A stretch of 64,000 bases of DNA from Stictocephala bisonia (taxonomy: Eukaryota; Arthropoda; Insecta; Hemiptera; Membracidae): contig JAQJVL010000290.1 of assembly GCA_035578905.1 (NCBI GenBank), positions 62,001 through 126,000 on the forward strand, in the 5' to 3' direction. The notes under the pieces were generated by a model. That model did not search any database. It worked only from the letters and a program-made list of their open reading frames with translations, and was not told the origin of the DNA. This document shows, piece after piece, positions 47,941 to 59,892 of this stretch (positions within the stretch are counted from its first letter, which is position 1; each line of letters starts with the position of its first letter). Both the position numbers and the translations under genes were made by a program.

Positions 47941-48222
47941 CTCAATATTTGGAAGATCTGATGACCGCAAATAACAGAAAGCTTCATCAACATTAATCAT
48001 CATGGTGCTCACTTTCTCTAATATTTGACCACCCTCGCTATCACATAACGGCATTTGTGCCCACTCTTCAGCTATATCACCCAAATCTGGCCTACATCTC
48101 TTTTTTATATTTAGTTTTACTTTTTCTTTACACACTAATTTTCGCAAGCTTACTTCAGTTATCAAATTGTTATCTCCAGGACCTGAACTTGTTTTATTTA
48201 TATTTCCATTGTAACATTCCAT
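47941..48222 (-). CDS. Probable first coding exon of an unrecognised host gene
   Basis: The ATG at 48222 has an upstream in-frame TAA. The exon codes 94 residues, starting MECYNGNINKTSSGPGDNN, with a basic stretch (KEKVKLNIKKRCRPDLGDI) then EEWAQMPLCDSEGGQILEKV and NVDEAFCYLRSSDLPNIE. The donor is GAG followed by GTATCG. A 161-base intron leads to exon 2. Together exons 1-3 give 500 coding bases. There is no signal peptide or membrane segment; it looks like a soluble protein. Function is unknown. TTAGGTTATG-type repeats lie about 190 bases upstream. Confidence 0.65.
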
Positions 48223-48402
48223 AAATTATGACTTATTGCACACAACACTAAACTAGATCAAGTTAAATTTCTTTGCAGTCATAGGCCAAGTTTACAGTTA
48301 GGTAGATGGCTACTCAACATTTTAGATCTCAAATAAATAACACAATGCTTTATCGTAACATAGAAAAAATGTTTAAAAACTCAAAAAATTTTCAGAACAT
48401 AG

Positions 48403-48585
48403 ATTAGATAGATTAGGTTATGTTAGGTTTGGTTAGGTTATGTTAGGATTAGTTATTATTAATTGTTTTGTAGCACTGTTGGTTAAAACCCTTCAAAGTT
48501 AATAGGTTTACCTAACATAACCTAATCAAACCTAACATAACCTAACCAAACCTAGCATAACCTAACCTAACATAATGTAACCTAT
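48403..48585. repeat. TTAGGTTATG tracts in inverted orientation
   Basis: GTTAGGTTTGGTTAGGTTAT at about 48422-48441 is mirrored by ATAACCTAACCAAACCTA at about 48537-48555, with about 95 bases between. Such TTAGGTT tracts are common scattered repeats in insect genomes. Confidence 0.8.
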
Positions 48586-48642
48586 CAATAACCAACCTAG
48601 GTCTATCCTAATGGCACATTTCTGGTTTGATGTGCAACGTGC

Positions 48643-48843
48643 TTAGTAATGTTTCGATTGCAAGGAACTTGTAACATTCGTAATCAGGAAAAATTTCCGC
48701 ATATTTTGAATACCCACATCGCTATAAAGGACAGACATATTTTTGCATTTTTCCTCATTTTCATAATTTACAGGCTTTTCAGGTAAAAAAAGGTCATATT
48801 CTTGTTTCTTAACTATATATCTACTATGTAAAACATTGAACAT
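48643..48843 (-). other. 66-codon open frame upstream of host gene, uncertain
   Basis: Starts MFNVLHSRYIVKKQEYDLFL and continues PEKPVNYENEEKCKNMSVLY. Composition is protein-like and it lies on the same strand as the host gene, with a possible donor G|GTATTC inside. It could be an upstream exon or separate small frame; no family recognised. Confidence 0.25.
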
Positions 48844-49049
48844 CGTCTTTTATGACTTTTATGATATACGATTTAGGTTATTATATTGGGAAAAATAATA
48901 CCTTGTGATATATAGTATTGATACGATATGTAATATTAGTATTACAACTATATTTTGATTTTAGAATAGTACAGTACTAACGAAACACATTTTTAAAAAG
49001 TCATTCTTTAAGTTAAGTTTCCAGAACTCAATAAATTGTCATAGATCAT

Positions 49050-49493
49050 CTTGAAAATTTTTATGCATCACTTGTACCAGTTGTTGTACTGGTACTGGCT
49101 GAAGTATGAATCCAGTCGTATTTTTCTGAAGAGATTAGCTTTTTTTTAAATAAAGAACAATTGTTTTTAATGGCTTCAAACATTCAGTACGTGTAATGTC
49201 ATTGTTAACCTTGATGATCAGAATAGCGCTTATCTTTTCTATTACTCTACTGACAGTCTGTTCCGATCGGGTGTCCAAGCATTTTTCATAAGTGGAAAAA
49301 CTTGTTCAACTGGTGCCGAAGTATCGGGTAGAGAAATAGAAAACGTCAACACTCTTTTCAAATGTTCACACTTATTTTGCTTGAAACTGAGAAGAGTGAG
49401 GTATGTGGTAGTATAATAGTGCATAGTATGTGAGGCATCATACAACACACAACTTGTCATGAGTGTCGATTGCCCAAAGGGCTTGTAATACAA
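49050..49493 (-). pseudogene. hAT transposase C-terminal relic
   Basis: The frame ending at 49242 reads KRVLTFSISLPDTSAPVEQV, FPLMKNAWTPDRNRLSVE: the hAT dimerisation domain (family pattern L.IP.SSA.VERVFS....... RNRL). After the stop a shifted frame continues ILIIKVNNDITRTECLKP, then KKS and a serine/threonine-rich end, matching the tail of that domain. Upstream domains (BED finger, catalytic RNase-H fold) are not visible. No terminal repeats were found around it. Confidence 0.8.
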
Positions 49494-49500
49494 GTTGGTC

Positions 49501-51035
49501 TTTTTTCACTACATTATTAAATATTTATTTAATATTAAAAGAATGAAAGATAAGAACATCTATCTGGATTTTTCTTTGTACGGTACGGACACGGACATTG
49601 AATGTAAAATACAAACCGCCCATATTAAATACGTACGCATGGCAACCCTAATTAAAGCGATCTAGTATAAATTAATAACGGCAACAACTTTCCAGCAACG
49701 AATTGCGTAGATCGGACTTCAACTAAAATGGCTATACGATATCTGCACACAAATATAAGCATATTATCCATGGTTTTTATGGAAATTCACTATAGAACTA
49801 CACAAGACCAGGATTGTTTTTTTAATATGCTACTACGATTGTATGATAACATTATAAAATAATTAGTACATTGAAATAAAGGAAGTATAAAACACCCTTA
49901 ATTTATTCATTGTTACGATATTTTTTGACAAATTATAAAACAATTAATTTAAAATATTTTTATTTTAGTGAAGGCAGATTCATAACTTTTTTATTAAGTC
50001 AATATGGTTGGCCTAATCTTTAAAAATAAATTGACGTATCAATAAGTCAATTGTAGGTTACAATAATTGTTTTTATCAATGAAATATCAATATATTTATA
50101 AAATTTTTGATATCCATTTAAATGTATTACGATTTTGATTGTAAAATATCAATTATTACATGGATCAGTACTATTCTTACGATACTTACTTATTGACACT
50201 AAAATAGTCCGTCACAATACCTGCAATATTTCACTGTTTTCAACAGTTTCTTTTCGAACATTATTCTTTTGCCATTTCGCAGTTGAAAATGTTTCTAATA
50301 ATAGTTCAACAGTAAACAAGTATAACAATAGTGTCAAGTCCTTATTATTTAGTTCTTCCATAAAACATTTTTGTTCGTGACGTAAACCTCATTTATTGGT
50401 TATGAAATGGGAACAAAAAGGCCACGTGTGCCAACGAAACGTGCGCAGTTTGTACACAATTGATAGTTGTTTGAAGGAACTCGTGGCCAATGGATTGTTT
50501 ACACTCGTCCTTAATCCACATGTTTACGATCATTGCTACCAGCAGACTATTTACTTTGAGAAATAACATTTCAAAGTAACTGTTTTGATGTATAGTTTGT
50601 TTCTTCCTGATGTATAGTAGAGATAAGATCCTTCTTATAAGATCTCTAATTTATATAATTATAAATCTCTATGTTTTTACAGCCACGTCAACATAGAGAT
50701 CTGCGCACACGCACCTTCTTTACCCTTTCAGCGCTGGCACGCTGTTTATCGTCATTATGATTTGCTTGCTATATTTATCTATTTTTTATTATTTACCATG
50801 TGAGTTTTTAATATTTTTGTCCTTAATCTAGTATTTTATTGTTTTTTACTTTGACAGTTAGGCATATAAATGATAATAACGAGGTTAAATAATATTCAAG
50901 AAAATGTTATACAATACTGTATATATTTTTTATGAAAGGTAAAAAGTAAGGAATATTTGGAAAATAACTAAAAGACTACTAACTTATAAGTAAGAATTTT
51001 ACTGTATCACAATCTCCCCTTATTATTAATCAGAA
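49501..51035. other. AT-rich stretch, no gene recognised
   Basis: Nothing identifiable on either strand. Confidence 0.45.
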
Positions 51036-51037
51036 AG

Positions 51038-51372
51038 ATCACGATCATGTCCTCACGTGTAATAGGCTTGTCAGCAAGTCCACAATCTTGCCCAAGAGCA
51101 TGTCCTCACTTGTAATAGGCCTGTCAGTACGTCCACAATGATACCCAAGAGCATTTCCTCACGTGTAATAAATAGGCCTGTCAAAATACCCACGAGTATG
51201 TCCTCACTTGTAATAGGCCTGCCAGTACGTCCACAATGATACCCAAGAGCATTTCCTCACGTGTAATAAATAGGCCTGTCAACATACCCACGAGTATGTC
51301 CTCACTTGTAATAGGCCTGTAAGCAAGTCCATAATCATGGCCATGAGCATGTCCTCGCTTGTAATACCCCCT
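51038..51372. repeat. ~98-bp compound tandem repeat
   Basis: Two alternating half-units: TGTCCTCACTTGTAATAGGC with GTCAGTACGTCCACAATGAT, and TTTCCTCACGTGTAATAAAT with CATACCCACGAGTA. CAGTACGTCCACAATG recurs at 51125 and 51223, 98 bases apart. Degenerate half-units extend at both ends. Confidence 0.88.
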
Positions 51373-52829
51373 TAAGAACATTTTAAAAAGATATTTTTAT
51401 ATAAAAGTAAATTTTAAATTAAATATGATAAATAGTCTTACTAAGCTATACAATATACTTTTATCGTAACTCGCCAGAAACCTGGATTCAAACATAACAC
51501 AGTTTGACTATATAAATATAAAATGATATTCTAGTAGCTATTCTACAGTATATTAAAATTTAGTTACATAAACATAAATACTGAAAGATAATATTATTTC
51601 TATAGCATTAATTTTTAATCACCATTAAAATAGTATTTGTATGATGCTTTCTTTCTATAGTAAGTATAATTAATAACATTTTAATTTAGGAATGGTAAAA
51701 AATTAAAAAAGTTCTAAAATACTTCACGAGCTTTTTATTATATAAATCACGAATTAAACTCAAAGATAACATTTCAGTGCAAGTTAATGAATCCAGTATA
51801 AACAGTTTTCAGCAGATTTTCGTACAGAATGCATATTCTGAAAGTTTTGTATCTAATGGGAAGACCGCCTTAAGCAGAATTATACAATATTTACCTAATG
51901 TATACCTCAAGCCATGCTGTGAGTTTCATCCAAGCCGTATTATTAAACTCTGTATTTATACTCTGAAAATATAAAACAAGCAATTAATTTCTTTACCCTG
52001 ATCTCTTTAACACCACAAAAGGCACCAACATTTACACTTTTAGATGGAACATTAATTTTTCATGATTTGTAATAATAAAAAATCTATTGCATCGTAATAC
52101 AGGTTACCAAATACCACAGGGAAATCACAGATAACTCGTTCTTACTGAATACCCTATCACAATTTATTTTAATTTTTTAATTCAATCATATCATCTTACA
52201 TTTTTTTGCTTTGGTAGATCTTTCTTTTTGCCTTGTAAGTTCATCACACATGTCTTGCTTGTCTGTTTAAAAAATGTTGTTTATGTTCCATGTAAATTGC
52301 AATAATAATATGCAAGTTAAAAAAATATGTTCATAGTTCGACATCATTCAACACTTGATTCACCATTCGAACGAAGACTAACTTAACGCCCGGAAATAAG
52401 TGCATTTATTTATTTATTTATTGTCACAGTTTAACCTCAATATGAACAAATGGCTTTGTGCTGTAGAGGCGACTGAGTTGTGACTTGCAGTTTACTTTTA
52501 GAACTAACCCACTCTTTGTCGTAGAAATTAAATTACTTGAAGATGGTTTTAAGCATATAACGGGGTTGGGATTTTTCCCTGGATTCTACTTGTGTCGCTT
52601 TGAATCATATTGTTAACTCGTCCGGGTACAATATTTTAGGCCTACTTTACTTTTGTCTTGCTTGTAATGAAATATCATCGCTATCCAATATCTTCTTTAA
52701 ATGACTAATTAATTTTAATGACATATTCATCATGTTAGTCTTTTCAATGGATAATTCAATCTATTGTTTCAAACTGCTGAATTATCCATTAGTTCTGGTT
52801 AGACCATTACCTATTCCTATATAGGATAA

Positions 52830-52830
<1 letters not shown>
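51373..52830. other. AT-rich stretch, one dispersed repeat inside, no gene
   Basis: Apart from the repeat copy at 51815-51912, nothing is identifiable. Confidence 0.45.
51815..51912. repeat. Dispersed repeat family, copy 3 (deleted)
   Basis: CGTACAGAATGC at the start, and CCTTAAGCAGAATTATACAA with TATTTACCTAAT at the end, match the reverse complement of 57115-57245. The middle (CATAACC...CTCGACTC) is missing. Confidence 0.7.

Positions 52831-52831
<1 letters not shown>

Positions 52832-52893
<62 letters not shown>
52832..52893. repeat. (TA)n microsatellite
   Basis: About 31 uninterrupted TA units. Confidence 0.97.
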
Positions 52894-52895
<2 letters not shown>

Positions 52896-54957
52896 AGGAT
52901 ATATCATTGCTACATAGGAGAAGACTCCCTAATATAAATAAATGAAACTATATAAACATCTATTGGATATCCTGATCTTTCATTTCATCTAATGATACGA
53001 TTCAGGATAGTTTTAATCATTCAAACAAGTGAAAAAGAGTTTGTACCCAACTAAAAAAAACGTGCATAGTTGATTTTTCCGTCTTTTAACCTTATTTCTG
53101 TTGAAGCCATCTGTACTTTGCACATTTTACAAAGACAATCAGTTTCAAATAAATTACCTTGAGTGTTGTATTCTTGTCAAAGGCAGGATCAAGGTCTTGC
53201 AACAATGGAAGGAAAACGTAAAACAAAACTTAACGACGTAATTGTCTCTTCACTGAGGCCTTCAGCTTATAAATGTGTCCAATACTGTAACAACCTTTAT
53301 CTGCCTATCTGGGAATGTTAGTAAGGACTTAGATTTTGCATAATTAAAAAAAAATCTTTTCCTTATAATTTGCCATAAAACAAAATGTAACAGTATCTTC
53401 AATCTATCAGAATATGTTTTATGAATGTTATTACATTAAAACACAAGGTCGGTAGAAGTTTTATAGTTTGTTTTAATTTAGAACTTTGGTATACAAATAA
53501 CACATTTAACTATAATGCAATTGGGAGTTTGTGTTAACTGAGTTTTATACTTTTACAATGGGAGTTTCATACACAGCAATAAACGGTTTTCTTTTTATAA
53601 GAATTGTTTATAATTTGATGCCATAAACATTTGTAGTTATATTTATAACAATTCCACACTTTCGTGACGATTTTCTGAATTGCCTGCACATGTTTACTTA
53701 CTTACCCGTATACAGTGTTGTTTTAATGTATAAGTGAAATGGTCACTATAATACCTACTATAAGCCTTTTACTAAAAACATTGTCTGTAAATTAGTTCGA
53801 TTAAAAAAATAAATATAAAATTCGTAATATCGTTTATAAATAGCCATGCCAATTCAAAATGTTTAAGTGAGTTATTTGTTTGGATGAGGCATTTTTTGTA
53901 GTCGATATATAGTATTAATTAATTTACAAATAATTTTTATAAAAATTTGCAGTAGATATATAAATCACAGTGTAATTAATCCTAAACTTTAGATAGAGTT
54001 GAGAAATCCACTTCATCAATTACAACTGGAGTACTGCAGGGAGCAACAGGAATCGCTTATTAGCCGGAAACCAATTTTCTAGCTACTCAATTTCTAGTAT
54101 TAGATTACTGTTTGGATTAGTAGTTTCTATTTTCATTAGTCAACAATATTTTTATCAATGCTTTTTCTTCTTTGCAGTGATGCAGAGACACTTTAGCGAG
54201 TAACTGACATTGAGCTGACCTTGTTTCGGAATGGTTTGCTTTCCCAATTTGACTCATAATGCTCGCACGGTTGACTTAGCAAGTCAAACTTCTAGTTTAA
54301 ATTAGCGATTCAAAACTGTCCAGGAGAATTTAGAACTGTATTTATACTGGCGAAAATAAAACAAATCCTACGGAGGTCATAGACTTAAATAATTATATTC
54401 TTCAACTCAAGTCAACTATAACAAAAAGAATCATTTAGTGGCGAAACCTTGATTAGTTTTATAATTTGTAAAACAGAGAAAGCAACTATCTTAATATAGA
54501 TTGCCTGAAATGAGAGATAAATCATGAAATCAACCCTCATTACTGTATAACGAATCCAAACTACACTATTTTCATTTTAAAATTTCAAGCAAATTACTTT
54601 AGCTGCCCCAAACTTAAACTGTTTTCTTTAGAAATGTATTAATGAAAAGTAATCAAATGAGTAGTTGAAAATATTAAACTCAATTAATTTCAATAAAAAA
54701 ATAAAATTTTTTCTTTTAAGACATAGGCCTATGTATGGAATGTGTATGTATATGTTATAAAACATTGAAACCACTCAGCCATTTGATCAATTAAGCTGGA
54801 GGCCAGTACAAAAAAATTCCTCGTATTATCTAACGAAACCTAACACTGGTTTTTAGCTAAATGAATTTGACAAAACATTCCATAGCATTGTATTAGTGGG
54901 TTTTAAAATTTAAAATTTGTATATAGTTCAAACTGCTTTTAAAACAGTCCAACAAAT
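52894..54957. other. AT-rich stretch, no gene recognised
   Basis: A minus-strand scrap at about 53205-53160 (LLQDLDPAFDKNTTLK before GTAATT) could be a decayed exon but is too short to call. Confidence 0.4.
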
Positions 54958-55069
54958 TTTTAGTACCACCCTACGTGTATGGGCGGGCGGGTGGGTTAGT
55001 ACCACCGTACGTGTATGGGTGGGCGGGTGGGTTAGTACCACCGTATGTGTATGGGTGGGCGGGTGGGTT
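54958..55069. repeat. GC-rich 42-bp tandem array (GGGCGGGCGGGTGGGTTAGTACCACC)
   Basis: Three units of TAGTACCACCGTACGTGTAT followed by GGGTGGGCGGGTGGGT. Same family as 18279 and 45547. The G-run pattern GGGCGGGCGGGTGGG has four G3 runs with one-base loops, so a G-quadruplex on this strand is plausible. Confidence 0.92.
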
Positions 55070-55405
55070 GATTAACACTAATTGATTGGTTTGATTAACA
55101 CTAACAAAACAAGCTTATAACCAATAAATTAAAACATTGTTTAGTATTCAAATAACAATCAATAAAAACAATAACACAGTGAATAGTAATGTAAACTATA
55201 AAATAGCAACTAAACAAACTTGTACAGTTCATTACAGTTATTTTTGTTTCAACTAAACACTGTTGCGGAAGTTGAACAATTGAAGGCGGATGTTTGTTAT
55301 GCTCGTAATAAATTGCAGTGGAGCGATAGAAATCTTGTGGAGCGATAGATAAGAATCTTGTCTGCATCAGAAAACCATCCACTGTTTTTCTAATACTAAT
55401 AAATC
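55070..55405 (-). mobile_element. Internally deleted LINE fragment
   Basis: Same family and strand as 13.5-14.25 kb. TGGTTTGATTAACACTAAC matches about 13560-13575; then the sequence jumps to ATTCAAATAACAATCAATAA, equivalent to 14048, so about 450 bases including the conserved ORF2 tail are missing. Similarity continues to about 55290. The 135-codon frame (55101-55508) is chance continuation. Confidence 0.72.
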
Positions 55406-57110
55406 TACCAGTGATTCTGGATGAGGCATTATCAAATAATGTTACTTTATTCTGATAAAAAAAACATGTTGTATATAAGATATGAAATAAATTGACTATC
55501 AATCTCACTTAAATCGAAATATATGTGTCAGATAATATAAAACTAGTAAAATAATTGTTTGTATTTAAAAATTAAATTGTTTTATTTTCCAATACTGAAA
55601 CTTATCCACTATTCCTTTCAAAAACATAGGTTCTTTAAAGGTTTAAAAATACAGTCATTCTCTATATGTCCATGTATTTATTTTATTTTCGCAATAAATA
55701 CAGTTCTATATTCTCCTATGAATTGCAACAGTTTGAATGTGAGCCCACTTTCATGATCTAATTGCTGTCCTTAATAACTCTTGTAGATCTTGTGTTTGAC
55801 CCGCCATAAGTATAGTTGTAGATCTGTCTTCATCAACGTCGATCTAGTTTCACATTGACATACCGACTTGTACTTAGTAGTTCAAATACCACGTGATGTA
55901 ATAAATATTTTGATTAATCACTGAAATAATTGCAACCAATGTTGTCCATATTGAATTTATAGTTATGTTAGTTGCGTAATAAATGAGGTTTTGCGAAATC
56001 GGATGCTTTCCGTTAACTCACTACCGCTTGATAAATATTCTATTGCTCTAAAAACTGTTCCCCAATCATTTTTACGGCTACTGTGGTATTCCTTATTCGC
56101 TAGTAATCCGATATCGCTGGCCTTAACTTATCGTTTTCCAAGAATTCTACACGGAGAGCGCATTCGGTGGTAAGTCAATCATTAGATTTACTAGTTTGTG
56201 ATCAACTTTAGTAGCCACCTAACTAACGTAAATGATCCGTAATTGCGATAAAAAAATAGTGGTTGTGAATTAACGGAAAACGTCGGTAAAATCTACAATA
56301 GTTCTCTCTGAAACTGTCTAAAACAGTGACAATCGAGTTAACGTTTATTTTAATTTTCACTTATATGAGAAAATTGCAATGTAAAATATTGGCTTTTAAA
56401 TTAAAAAAATAAGTATCTTTCACCACTTTGAAAAAATAATGTTATTCACAAAACTTTATTTGTAGCAATTCCATTAAAATAAAAGCTTTTGTTTTGTCAA
56501 TACTTGTTTTAAAAAAGAAACAATAAATAATTTGTACAATAAGAATTAAAGGTATAATACAAAAAGTATCATACATATAATGAATGAACAATTTTTGAAC
56601 GTACAAAAGACCGAGAAAGCCTAATACTGAAAACAACTAAAGGAAATTATTACTCATAATATGTTCCGTATTAATTATTTTAATATACATTTCACAGTTA
56701 CTTTGTTAATACAATACTATATGTTGTCTATAGTGATGGAATGAAATGATAAATTAGGAATGAAGTCCTCTCTTCCACTTAACCCCAATACGGTAAGTAA
56801 TAGGACTTTATTGAAAAAAGTCACTATACACAATTTATTAGCCAACAATATTTGTAAATTTGTTATCTTATATTGTAATACATTTGTGTTGTGTGACATT
56901 AACTGGTATTATATTTCTAAATACACTAATTAATATGGTATATAAGAAAACTATATTAACAATGGTCACTCTTTAATCTTGAAAATTATCTTAAAAAGTC
57001 TTAAACGATTATTTTATGTGACTTGTTACTAGGAAATAATAAACCGTACAATGAAAAGTAAAATAAAATGGTCTTAATGAAACTGCAAAATTGTTTGAGT
57101 TTAAATTAGG
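55406..57110. other. AT-rich stretch, no gene recognised
   Basis: Nothing identifiable on either strand. Confidence 0.45.
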
Positions 57111-57245
57111 TAAATATTATACAATTCCGCTTAAGACGACGGTAAGTTTCTCCAAAAACTTTCCAGAATAAGGAAGAGTCGAGGAAGGTTATGTGTATTC
57201 ATGAGGCATTCTGTACGAAAATGTCTTAAAATTAAAACTGTTTTC
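57111..57245. repeat. Dispersed repeat family, copy 2 (most complete)
   Basis: Inverted relative to copies at 19.78 and 51.8 kb. Contains AGGTAAATATTATACAATTC, AAGAGTCGAGGAAGGTTATG and TTCATGAGGCATTCTGTACG. Confidence 0.75.
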
Positions 57246-57957
57246 ACTGGGCGTCGGAATAAAGAGGTCTGATTTTTTTTACTTGAAAATTAATTAAAAC
57301 AATTACACCATAAAAAGTCGATTGAACTATACATACTAGTATTGCTATTCATTTCTTTCCTATATTTGTTATCTTGTAATTTCTAGTTAATAATTTCCTT
57401 TTTTCAACTAATCGATTTTCACATGCACAGTTCTGTATTGAGTTAGTACCTTGATCAAATACAATAAATTTCTAAATGTTACGGATAGCAATTCAAAAAT
57501 GTTCATTTGGTTCTTTGTATTATTTATACTAAGTTAACGTAAAATAAGTTAACATAAAGGCTATAACAAAGTTGAAACCAATAATTTACTATATTTCACT
57601 TATTTACAATTTTTGGAGACAGTTTTAGTGTTTGTTCTAATTGTTGTAAGAAACATACAGTGAACTTAACAATACACTTATCTTTTGACACTCTATTTAA
57701 CAATAATAACACTTTAAGAGATCAAAATAAGAAATATATTTAAAGTGAGTTGTCTATCGTCAGTCTTAGCAAGCTTAGTTATACGGTAGAGTAAAGATAA
57801 ATATTTGGATATCATTTATGGTTAAAAGATAATTTTAATTAATTCAATATTAGGTTTCATTTGATAGGGTACGTAGTTAGGATGTTACAAGAAACAATAT
57901 AATAAACAATATAATTACGAAGAATAATTTTGTTACGATCTGATAATCTGATACAAA

Positions 57958-58665
57958 GAGTATCAGATAAGGGAGACAAAGGTAGTTGGACATTTGCCGT
58001 CATTACGTGAAAATTACCAATCACGACGTTTCGATTTGGTAAAACCCAAACCTTTTTCAAGTGCTAAAAACTAAATTACATCTACACAAACTCTGTTAAC
58101 ATTTTTATAAACATGTTATAAAACTACGTTCTTAAACTAATCTACTTTAATAATTATCTACATTTTAACCTAGATCATAGAATTGGGTACAAAAAAATGA
58201 ACTTATACTAAATGTAAAAATGTTAACAGGGTTAAACATGTTTTCAGGTACCATATATTTATTTTATAATATATGGTACTTTATTTTATTTATGAGTAGT
58301 TGATGTAATCTTATTTCAGTCTGATTTGAATATTAATTTAATTGTGTTTTAACATTTTTTCGTTGATATCGTGTCCTGGGTAGCGCCTAATTGGTAATAT
58401 TAATTTAACACTGTTAACATTTTTACATTTAGTATAAGTTCATTTTGTTGTACCCCATTCTATGATCTAGGTTAAAACTGTAGATAATTATTAAAGTAGA
58501 TAAGTTTATTAGTTTAAGAACGTAGTTTTATAACATGTTTGTGTAGATGTAATTTAGTTTTTAGCACTTGAAAAAGGTTTGGGTTTTACCAAATCGAAAC
58601 GTCGTGATTGGTACTTTTCACGTAATGATGGCAAATGTCCAACTACCTTTGTCTCCCTCATCCGA
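57958..58665. repeat. Large inverted repeat with CGAAACGTC core
   Basis: Arms 57958-58240 and about 58405-58665 are inverted copies (AAGGTAGTTGGACATTTGCC, AAACCCAAACC, ACTAAATTACATCTACAC, TTTAGTATAAGTTCATTTTG), with a spacer of about 165 bases. Facing right, each arm holds TTTGG/CCAAA as a short stem then TCGAAACGTCGTGATTGG. CGAAACGTC is also in the Penelope ends at 17.2 kb. It may be two Penelope-type termini in head-to-head or tail-to-tail array; no coding part remains. Confidence 0.75.
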
Positions 58666-59290
58666 AGAATAATTGTTACACCTAATTAATTCTTGTTCTT
58701 ATTTCAGTTTTCTTTCACCCTCAAATGCTCCCCACAACATGTGTATTGAAGGATTCTACCGTTATTATTTAAAGTATTCTCATTCATGTAAAAATACTCC
58801 TTTCTATAACATTTCTAATTCAAAATCCAGTTATTTCCAAAACAGAGATCAATGCATCACTAGAGATAGTAAAGCATTTTAAAGTTAGTTAAAACCCATT
58901 AAAGTTTATTTAGGGTCCATTATAACTGTCCATTCCAACTTGTGATTGCATGGAGAGCGCATTTAAACTTTGATAACATCACAGCATGACGGGACGTGAC
59001 TCAACGTGTCAGGCACAGACATGTGATCGTAGTTTATATTGGGGCAGCCACCGGACGTTGGAGCCAAATGTTTTACATGTGAAAACTGGATAGTAAAGTG
59101 AACATTTACTGTGTAAAAAAAATACTAAAACTTACACATTAGAAAATAAAAATAATTGTCACCAATTTTGGTGTTATTCTTAAATAATTAGCTCTGTAGA
59201 CATTAATTATATATGTTTTAAGAAATGAGGCAATTAAAACAATAGAGTTATTTAAAAGTGTAGAGACATCCCGATTACTGATTAATGTGT
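58666..59290. other. No gene recognised
   Basis: AT-rich, nothing identifiable. Confidence 0.4.
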
Positions 59291-59299
59291 TGATGTAGA

Positions 59300-59892
59300 A
59301 CAATCAAACAATTATCATGGCTATGGCACAAAAATGTGCTTTTTATCCCCTTCAGATATTGAGCCCATAAAACCAAAACTGAATATTTAGGAGTTACTCA
59401 AAATTGTACAATGGAAATCTCCTTCTTCAAGACGTTAGATCTATTTCAGCATAAAGGTGGTAAGTCACTGAACACAATACATTTAATTGAATAGTTATAT
59501 CATTGATTTTATTCATCAATTCATAACAGAACTTTACGAGTGGTGATTGAAGTCATCATCGTTCAGTTCGTGCACAAAATGCATTTTGTATGGTTTGTCT
59601 TTACGTTCTTTTCAAATTCTACTTACAGATGACTAAGCAATCCCAAACTGTCTAGACATTGAAAGAGTTGACACATTTGAATTCTCAACAACAGACTGTA
59701 AGACACCCATACATGTTTCCTCATTTGTTGACAATTTTAGACTGCCTCATCTAGCTCGTCTCTTAATACTGCATGTTTCTTCAAAATTACTGACAGGTTA
59801 AATAATGATCTGGAAAGAGGATTTCGATTGGGATACAAACCATTGAACACATTTCTTACTTTAATATAAATTTGAATTCGATCACCGAAACT
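59300..59892 (-). pseudogene. Tc3/mariner-like transposase relic
   Basis: Minus-strand scraps in order: IKVRNVFNGLYPNRNPLSRS (about 59860-59800), GVLQSVVENSNVSTLSMSRQ with FGIA, stop, SSVSRI, then KPYKMHFVHELNDDDFN, and after more stops text resembling NCRYW and NP. This is the helix-turn-helix and linker arrangement of an insect mariner/Tc3-like transposase family (VF...YPNR.P.SR, VSTR..., PYK...V.EL...D). The catalytic triad is not readable. It lies directly beside the inverted repeat at 59893-60650. Confidence 0.75.

Noticed and set aside
55101..55508. 135-residue protein on the minus strand
   Set aside because: The first third is LINE-derived sequence also seen at 14 kb in another context; the rest is unrelated, so it is a chance fusion.
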